Source: Acidaminococcus fermentans
GTDB taxonomy: Bacteria > Bacillota_C > Negativicutes > Acidaminococcales > Acidaminococcaceae
NCBI GenBank assembly: GCA_004555735.1
Contig: SFHH01000007.1
Span: 1-36,519 of the forward strand
Direction of reading: 5' to 3'
DNA: 36,519 bases
Under the pieces are notes generated by a model that ran no database searches, was not told where the DNA came from, and saw only the letters and a program-made list of their open reading frames with translations. Below, piece after piece: positions 32,423 to 36,519 of this stretch. Position 1 is the first letter of the stretch, and the number at the start of each line of letters is the position of its first letter. The translations under genes and the position numbers were made by a program.

Positions 32423-33409
32423 TTATTTCACAATGGCAGCACCCTTCAGGACATCTTCCGGAAGAGCGATTCCCAAGGTTTTGGCCGTAGTTTCGTTCAC
32501 AGTCACTTTCATATCCTTCTGTTTTTCGATAGCCATGGTCTGGGGCTTGGCTTCCCCTTTCAAGATCTTGGCTGCCATGAGACCGGTCTGGTATCCCAGT
32601 TTATAATAGTCGATACCGATGGTAGCCAGAGCTCCGCTCTTGACTACTCCTTCTTCCCCACAGATCACCGGGATCTTAGCTGGATTGGTGATCTTGGCCA
32701 AGACAGGCATGGCCGAAGCGATTACATTATCCGTAGGCACATAGATGGCATCTACCTGGCCCACCAGGCTCTGGGCGGACTGCTGGATATCATTCACACT
32801 GGAAACCGTCGCTTCCCGTACGGTGAGGCCCTTGGCTTCTGCCAGTTCCTTCATCTTCTTCACCTGGATCTGGGAGTTGATTTCACTGGAATTGTACAGG
32901 ATGCCGATGGTCTTGGCTTTGGGCACGATCTTCAGCAGCAGATCCAGCTGTTTGTCGATGGGATTCATATCTGTAGTCCCCGTCACATTGGTCCCTGGTT
33001 TCTCTGGGTCCTTCACCAGTTTGGCTTCCTTGTAATCCGTGATGGCCGTCCCTACAATGGGGATGTCTCGCGTTACATTGGCCACGGTCTGGGCTGCCGG
33101 CGTGGCGATGGCACAGATCAGATCTTCTTTATTATTGGCGAACCGCTGGGCAATGGTCTGGAGATTGGACTGATCCGCCTGGGCATTCTGCCGGTCCAGG
33201 GTCAGGTTCTCTCCTTCTTTGAAACCGCCGGCGGCTAAACCGTCCACGAACCCCTTGTTGGCCGCATCCAGTGCCTGGTGTTCCACCAACTGGACTACGC
33301 CTACTTTCACGTTTTTCTTTCCCCCGGTCTTCTGGGTGCTCCCGCAGCCCGCTGTCATTCCTACAGCCAGTGCCGCCATCAGGAGAACCCCTTTCTTCCA
33401 CATTTTCAT
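32423..33409 (-). CDS. ABC transporter substrate-binding lipoprotein, copy 2 (PF04392-type)
   Basis: A paralogue of the neighbouring binding protein and first gene of the transporter operon. The 328-residue product has a lipoprotein signal with its cysteine near residue 22 (MTAGCGS), then VGVVQLVEHQALDAANKGF. The hinge-region motifs are those of copy 1 (CAIATPAAQTVANVTRD, PGTNVTGTTDMNPIDKQ, GILYNSSEINSQ, ATVSSVNDIQQSAQSLVG). Differences concentrate in surface stretches and near the ligand-cleft segment VICGEEGVVKSGALATIG, against VFCGEAGMTKAGGAATLG in copy 1. That suggests related but not identical ligands. The ATG at 33409 has AAGGA 8 nt upstream. A candidate promoter lies at 33479-33507. 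Confidence 0.92.
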   Translation of the reverse strand: MKMWKKGVLLMAALAVGMTAGCGSTQKTGGKKNVKVGVVQLVEHQALDAANKGFVDGLAAGGFKEGENLTLDRQNAQADQSNLQTIAQRFANNKEDLICAIATPAAQTVANVTRDIPIVGTAITDYKEAKLVKDPEKPGTNVTGTTDMNPIDKQLDLLLKIVPKAKTIGILYNSSEINSQIQVKKMKELAEAKGLTVREATVSSVNDIQQSAQSLVGQVDAIYVPTDNVIASAMPVLAKITNPAKIPVICGEEGVVKSGALATIGIDYYKLGYQTGLMAAKILKGEAKPQTMAIEKQKDMKVTVNETTAKTLGIALPEDVLKGAAIVK

Positions 33410-33478
33410 CTCTGCTTTCCTTCTTTCCTTCCTGATTCCTGTGAACGTTCCTGAGATCACGGGTTGGTCTATTGTTTC

Positions 33479-33507
33479 ATTCTAACATATCCCGGCCCCA
33501 GGAGCAA
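33479..33507 (-). promoter_or_regulatory. Possible promoter of the ABC transporter operon
   Basis: On the minus strand TTGCTC (33502-33507), a 17-bp spacer and TAGAAT (33479-33484) lie about 70 bp before the copy 2 binding-protein gene. Confidence 0.42.
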
Positions 33508-33510
33508 CGA

Positions 33511-33536
33511 AACGGGGCATATTGCCCCGTTTTTTT
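33511..33536. terminator. Hairpin terminator between the FkbM gene and the ABC operon
   Basis: AACGGGGC and GCCCCGTT form an 8-bp stem with a 5-nt loop. The long T run (TTTTTTT) is on the plus strand, where no gene ends; on the minus strand, the side that would end the FkbM gene, it is followed only by TTTCGTT. Confidence 0.65.
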
Positions 33537-33574
33537 CTGCCGTTCATTTTGTTTTGTAACATGGGAAGGATTTT

Positions 33575-34651
33575 TTACAAAGTCACGAAAAAATTAATCT
33601 CCCAGCAGGGAACATAGGGATGGCGGCGGAGATGGATCCTGTACTCCGGCACCAGGTTCCATACCTCCAGGGGGATTTCCCACAGATCGTCATCATGGTG
33701 GTAGCCCGCCAGCAGCATTTTGGGCCGGCAGCGGCGGATCACTCGGGCGCCTCCGGCCAGGGCTTCCTTTTCCACCCCTTCCACATCCATTTTCACACAG
33801 GTGAGGGGCCGGTCTCCCACCAGGTCGTCCAGACAAGTCACCTTCACCTCTTTTTTACCTCCCTGTTCCAGGGAAGACATCCGGCCGCCTCGGGCCGCAA
33901 AGGGCAGCACCGCCGACTGGGCCCAAATGCCTTCGGGGACCAGGGTGCAGCGTCCCAGCTGTTCTTCTTCCACGAATTTCTGGAGCTTGGCAAAGTTCTT
34001 CGGGTCCGGTTCCACCCCGTACAGGTGGTCATAATGGCCCCCAGTCAGCTCCAAGAATTCCCGGAGGGTATCCCCGTTGTAAGCCCCCAGGTCCCCGTAG
34101 CTTTCTTCTTCTCCAAAGGAGAACAGGGTTTCCAGATCCTGCCGCCGATCCGTGGTCCGGGCCAGGTATTCCAGCTTCCCGGTGAGCTTGTACCGGAGGA
34201 TGTCCTCCATCACCTGCCGGCTGGCATCGTCCGCCAGCTTCTCGTACACCCGTTCCAGCACGCCCCGGTTTTCCCGGATCCAGCCGGGAGTCACCATCTG
34301 GGTATCCCCGAACAGGGGCAGATGGGGGGCGTAGGTTTCCTGTTCCCGGTCCAGATGGAAGAAACGCCGGAGGATTTCCGGCCGTTCGCTGGCAAAGGCG
34401 ATGAGAATCACAAAGGATCCCAATTCCGCTTTCAGCTCCTTGTACGTTTTCACTTTATATCCCCGGAACTGCTGTCCCCTGACGAATTCATCGCTGGCAA
34501 AGACCCCAGCCACCGGGATCCCCAGTGCGGCACAGCGGTCCAGGATGGCATCCGCTCCGTTGCCCATACCATAGAGGACGATGGGCTTTTCTACCGTGGG
34601 CAGATAGTCCCACAGATAGAGTTCCCGTTCCAGTGTTTCAATGCTTGTCAT
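33575..34651 (-). CDS. FkbM family SAM-dependent methyltransferase
   Basis: A predicted O-methyltransferase of the FkbM family; members methylate sugars or other small molecules. The 358-residue protein has two parts. The N-terminal domain (about 1-130) looks like a small nucleotide-binding fold (IVLYGMGNGADAILDRCAAL near residue 25, then FVILIAFAS near 80). The C-terminal methyltransferase domain has SYGDLGAYNGDTLREFLE near 185, GVEPDPKNFAKL near 210 and CVKMDVEGVEKEAL near 285. It ends in a proline and aromatic-rich tail. The ATG at 34651 has AAGGA 7 nt upstream; an upstream open stretch rich in Arg and Pro is rejected. It overlaps the M48 protease gene by 14 bp. The substrate is unknown. 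Confidence 0.85.
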   Translation of the reverse strand: MTSIETLERELYLWDYLPTVEKPIVLYGMGNGADAILDRCAALGIPVAGVFASDEFVRGQQFRGYKVKTYKELKAELGSFVILIAFASERPEILRRFFHLDREQETYAPHLPLFGDTQMVTPGWIRENRGVLERVYEKLADDASRQVMEDILRYKLTGKLEYLARTTDRRQDLETLFSFGEEESYGDLGAYNGDTLREFLELTGGHYDHLYGVEPDPKNFAKLQKFVEEEQLGRCTLVPEGIWAQSAVLPFAARGGRMSSLEQGGKKEVKVTCLDDLVGDRPLTCVKMDVEGVEKEALAGGARVIRRCRPKMLLAGYHHDDDLWEIPLEVWNLVPEYRIHLRRHPYVPCWEINFFVTL

Positions 34652-35759
34652 GGCTGCTTCCTTTCTTTCTGGCCGCCGGTATGGCTGTCTGGGTCCCTTT
34701 GGGTGCCGGCTGCTGCCTGGCGATTTTTGCCCATTCCTGGAGCCGGCCGGCAATCTGCAAAGCGAGTTCCCCGGTATCCCCGGTTACCTGGTTGTCCTGG
34801 GGGTAGACCCGGAGCACCCGGATGTCTTCATAATAAATGTCGCTCCACCGGTCCCCGTCAATGGTCATTAAATGGGATTCATCCAGATTTCCCCGTTTCC
34901 AGGCCAGGTACAGGGCCCCGGCCATGAGCCGGGCCCGGTATTCCGGTTTGTCGTAGCCGGCGGTTTCTGTAAGAGAAAAAGACCAGCTGCCTAGGCTGAC
35001 AACGGCAGCACCGTCCTGTTCCACCGTGACCCTTTCCGGGATCTTCAAAGGTTCCGTCCACTTCAAAGCCTTCGCCATCCGGACTTCTGGTTCCGGATGG
35101 GAGGCGAACAGCCCGTAGCCCGGATTCCCTAAATCTTTGCTCATGTCTTCCAGTTTGGCCATGGTCACATAGGATCCATAGGGATTGTACCCAGCCAGGG
35201 TGGACAGCCGGAAGCCCTCCTGGTCCGCCTCCCGTTCATCTTTCCGGCTGTAGCCGGCCATCAAGGCCTGGCTGGCGGTGGAAGCCAGCACCATCCCAGC
35301 CCCCGGGTCCCCGGAGGCCACCCCGGCCAGAAGGGTCAAAAGGGACAGTGCCATCTGCTGTTCCATCTGGTGGACCGTGTGGCGTTTTTCGATATGGCCG
35401 ATTTCGTGGCCCAGCACCGCCGCCAGCTCATCGTCACTGGTCATGTAGTCTAGGAGCCCCTTGTATACATAGATAAAGCCGCCGGGGCAGGCCAGGGCGT
35501 TCACATCCGGGGTGTTCAGCACCTTGAAGGAATAGGCCAGGTCCGGCCGGGTGCCGTTCTGGAGCAGTTTTTTCCCGATCCGGTCCACCCGGTCCTGGAT
35601 CTCGTCATCCTGGACCAGGCCGTACTGGTTCTCCAGCTGCCGGGCCACCTGCTGCCCCATTTCCACTTCCTGTTTCTGGCTGATCATGGCTGCCTGCCCC
35701 CGGGGCACCGGCAGCACCATCAGCAGGCAGAAAATCAGGATTCCTAATAATTTCCGCAT
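34638..35759 (-). CDS. Secreted M48 family zinc metalloprotease
   Basis: An exported peptidase of the M48 family, related to periplasmic BepA/LoiP-type quality-control proteases. The 373-residue protein has a signal peptide (about 1-23, ending GQAA). The zinc site HEIGHIEKRH lies near residue 117, with the third ligand Glu in DEREADQEG near 174, and SHPEPEVRMAKAL near 220 is typical of the family. A C-terminal region of about 120 residues (after PERVTVEQDG) is not recognised; it is rich in Tyr, Trp and Asp. AGGAGGG lies 6 nt before the ATG at 35759. The gene overlaps the downstream FkbM gene by 14 bp. A TATAAT lies at 35789-35794 on the minus strand, but no -35 fits. Confidence 0.9.
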   Translation of the reverse strand: MRKLLGILIFCLLMVLPVPRGQAAMISQKQEVEMGQQVARQLENQYGLVQDDEIQDRVDRIGKKLLQNGTRPDLAYSFKVLNTPDVNALACPGGFIYVYKGLLDYMTSDDELAAVLGHEIGHIEKRHTVHQMEQQMALSLLTLLAGVASGDPGAGMVLASTASQALMAGYSRKDEREADQEGFRLSTLAGYNPYGSYVTMAKLEDMSKDLGNPGYGLFASHPEPEVRMAKALKWTEPLKIPERVTVEQDGAAVVSLGSWSFSLTETAGYDKPEYRARLMAGALYLAWKRGNLDESHLMTIDGDRWSDIYYEDIRVLRVYPQDNQVTGDTGELALQIAGRLQEWAKIARQQPAPKGTQTAIPAARKKGSSHDKH

Positions 35760-35953
35760 AGCAATCCCTCCTGCATCCATATCTTGTTATTATACATGAT
35801 GGAAGTGAGAGGGGTGTGAAAATTTTTTCATACCTCCCGGTCGCAGGTCGCCGCTCAAGACCAAGGGGATTGCTGCACGTGCGTGATTTCCACACATACA
35901 GCAACCCCCTCTGCTAAAAAAAAATCATTTACCTCTTATAACAGGTTTTGAAA
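35760..35953. other. Intergenic region with two hairpins
   Basis: This 194-bp gap contains an imperfect hairpin GGGGTGTGAAAA/TTTTCATACCTCCC at 35811-35838, similar to the perfect one at 15135-15160. A 7-bp direct repeat (GGTCGCA, GGTCGCC) lies near 35839. A second imperfect hairpin with arms GGGGATTGCTG (35865-35875) and CAGCAACCCC (35899-35908) follows. A run of nine A's at about 35917-35925 becomes a T run in front of this hairpin on the minus strand. No gene is seen. Confidence 0.5.
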
Positions 35954-36163
35954 TTACGGATGACAAACCTTGCAGGGTACATACCCTTCCTCAATGGCTT
36001 CTTCCCGGCTTTCGATTTCTACGAAATTGCCTCGATGCTTGATGGTCCGGCAACTTTCATTATGGAATTTCATCGTCCGGGGATTGCCCAAATAGGCCAA
36101 TGCCGGTGCAGCCAGGTACAGTGTGAATAATAAGGCAACAAGGATCACCAAAGCCTTTTTCAT
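35954..36163 (-). CDS. Small exported protein with Ada-like zinc-binding motif
   Basis: A 69-residue protein with a signal peptide (MKKALVILVALLFTLYLAAPALA, cleavage likely after ALA near 23). The short mature domain of about 45 residues reads GNPRTMKFHNESCRTIKH, then IESREEAIEEGYVPCKVCHP. The pattern KFHxxxCR...SREEAIxxGYxPCKVC matches the metal-binding module of Ada-type proteins (PF02805-like), with the His and three Cys as likely zinc ligands. In Ada that module lies in a cytoplasmic DNA-repair protein; here it is exported on its own. AAGGAG lies before the ATG at 36163, and a strong promoter precedes it. Function is unknown; metal binding or redox sensing outside the membrane is a guess. 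Confidence 0.82.
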   Translation of the reverse strand: MKKALVILVALLFTLYLAAPALAYLGNPRTMKFHNESCRTIKHRGNFVEIESREEAIEEGYVPCKVCHP

Positions 36164-36186
36164 AAAAACTCTCTCCTTATTTTTTC

Positions 36187-36215
36187 ATTATATTTCACTA
36201 TTCATTTATAAGCAA
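36187..36215 (-). promoter_or_regulatory. Promoter of the small zinc-motif protein
   Basis: On the minus strand TTGCTT (36210-36215), a 17-bp spacer and a perfect TATAAT (36187-36192) lie about 25 bp before the start codon at 36163. The -35 lies inside the end of the upstream gene. Confidence 0.6.
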
Positions 36216-36519
36216 AATAACAAGTACTATCAAACACAGCGAGGTTGATAAAAAGTCCTTGATTTTTTTCTTCCGTATTTCTGTCCCTTTTTCAGTATGG
36301 ACAAAGATCCATTTTAAATAACCGGCTAAAAACATCCCCATGGCACCATATTTCCACGCAATATAATAATATCTATGTTTTCTAACAAAATCATGAAATC
36401 GATCCGGTGCTTCAAATAGGATTGCCACAAGCAAATTGATGGATAAGAAGGCGATAGACCCAACTTTCCACAATAGCGGCTCCTCTTTTTTCTTCCACAG
36501 CACATGGAAGACTCCATAT
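36198..36519 (-). CDS. Hypothetical membrane protein, possibly partial at the window edge
   Basis: I do not recognise this protein. The frame reads to the window edge (YGVFHVLWKKKEEPLLWKVG...). A GTG at 36503 with GGAG 8 nt upstream would make it a complete 101-residue protein, otherwise the gene is cut by the edge. It has two or three hydrophobic segments: VGSIAFLSINLLVAILF, a weaker one around YIAWKYGAMGMFLAGYL, and the C-terminal LCLIVLVILLINE. Basic stretches (RKHRYY, RKKKIK) lie between them. Base composition is visibly AT-richer than in the rest of the window, unlike its neighbours, so foreign origin is possible. The stop codon at 36198 lies within the promoter of the next gene. Confidence 0.55.
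   Translation of the reverse strand, partial: YGVFHVLWKKKEEPLLWKVGSIAFLSINLLVAILFEAPDRFHDFVRKHRYYYIAWKYGAMGMFLAGYLKWIFVHTEKGTEIRKKKIKDFLSTSLCLIVLVILLINE

Noticed and set aside
34652..34753. Longer N-terminus of the FkbM protein
   Set aside because: The extra residues are Arg/Pro/Gly-rich and are antisense-like readings of the protease gene; the ATG at 34651 has a good ribosome binding site.

Overview
The window looks like a piece of chromosome from an asporogenous Firmicutes lineage, most likely a Negativicute of the Acidaminococcus type. This is inferred from Firmicutes gene orders, a two-subunit iron-sulfur serine dehydratase, Firmicutes-type housekeeping proteins, moderately GC-rich DNA and strong AGGAGG-type ribosome binding sites. 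No rRNA, tRNA, phage, transposase or CRISPR array was seen. Most genes lie on the minus strand; only the serine transporter/dehydratase cluster and a proline symporter read on the plus strand.

Layout from left to right. 1-136 is a palindrome-rich intergenic end. 137-4371 (minus) is rpmE, a DUF1385 protein, prfA, prmC and a TsaC/Sua5 protein: ribosome, translation termination and tRNA modification. 4445-8525 is a serine-use module: a divergent LysR regulator, a DAACS-type symporter, and sdaAB-sdaAA. Between symporter and dehydratase is a 183-nt region closed by a 17-bp helix, the most striking non-coding feature here. 8563-16136 (minus) holds glpX, mfd, a SpoVB/MurJ-like flippase, mazG, HU and a DivIC/FtsB protein. 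This order matches the classical mfd-spoVB-mazG-divIC neighbourhood with the sporulation genes missing. Ten perfect copies of a 7-bp repeat sit directly in front of the flippase ribosome binding site. 16206-19936 (minus) is a DUF1934 protein, argS and pyrG. 20204-21691 (plus) is a PutP-type Na+/proline symporter ending in a bidirectional terminator.

21743-25396 (minus) contains cell-wall genes (AMIN-Amidase_3 and a GerMN lipoprotein), the NAD(P)HX repair enzyme nnr, and acpS. 25480-26723 is a rarA/mgsA homologue broken by an apparent frameshifting deletion that also removes its sensor-2 region. 26848-33409 (minus) is a probable operon with two tandem paralogous ABC binding lipoproteins, one permease, one ATPase, a diaminopimelate-decarboxylase-like enzyme and a ClC transporter that lacks the usual internal proton glutamate. 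33575-35759 carries an FkbM methyltransferase and a secreted M48 metalloprotease. 35954-36163 encodes a tiny exported protein with an Ada-like zinc-binding motif. The right edge is an AT-richer partial membrane-protein gene of unknown origin.

What stands out: the structured sdaAB leader, the heptanucleotide tract, the broken rarA, the altered ClC, and a small family of near-identical hairpins at gene ends (101-133 and 26772-26804). Protein identities rest on motifs recognised by eye, with no database search; promoters and RNA structures are hand-found and unfolded by software.
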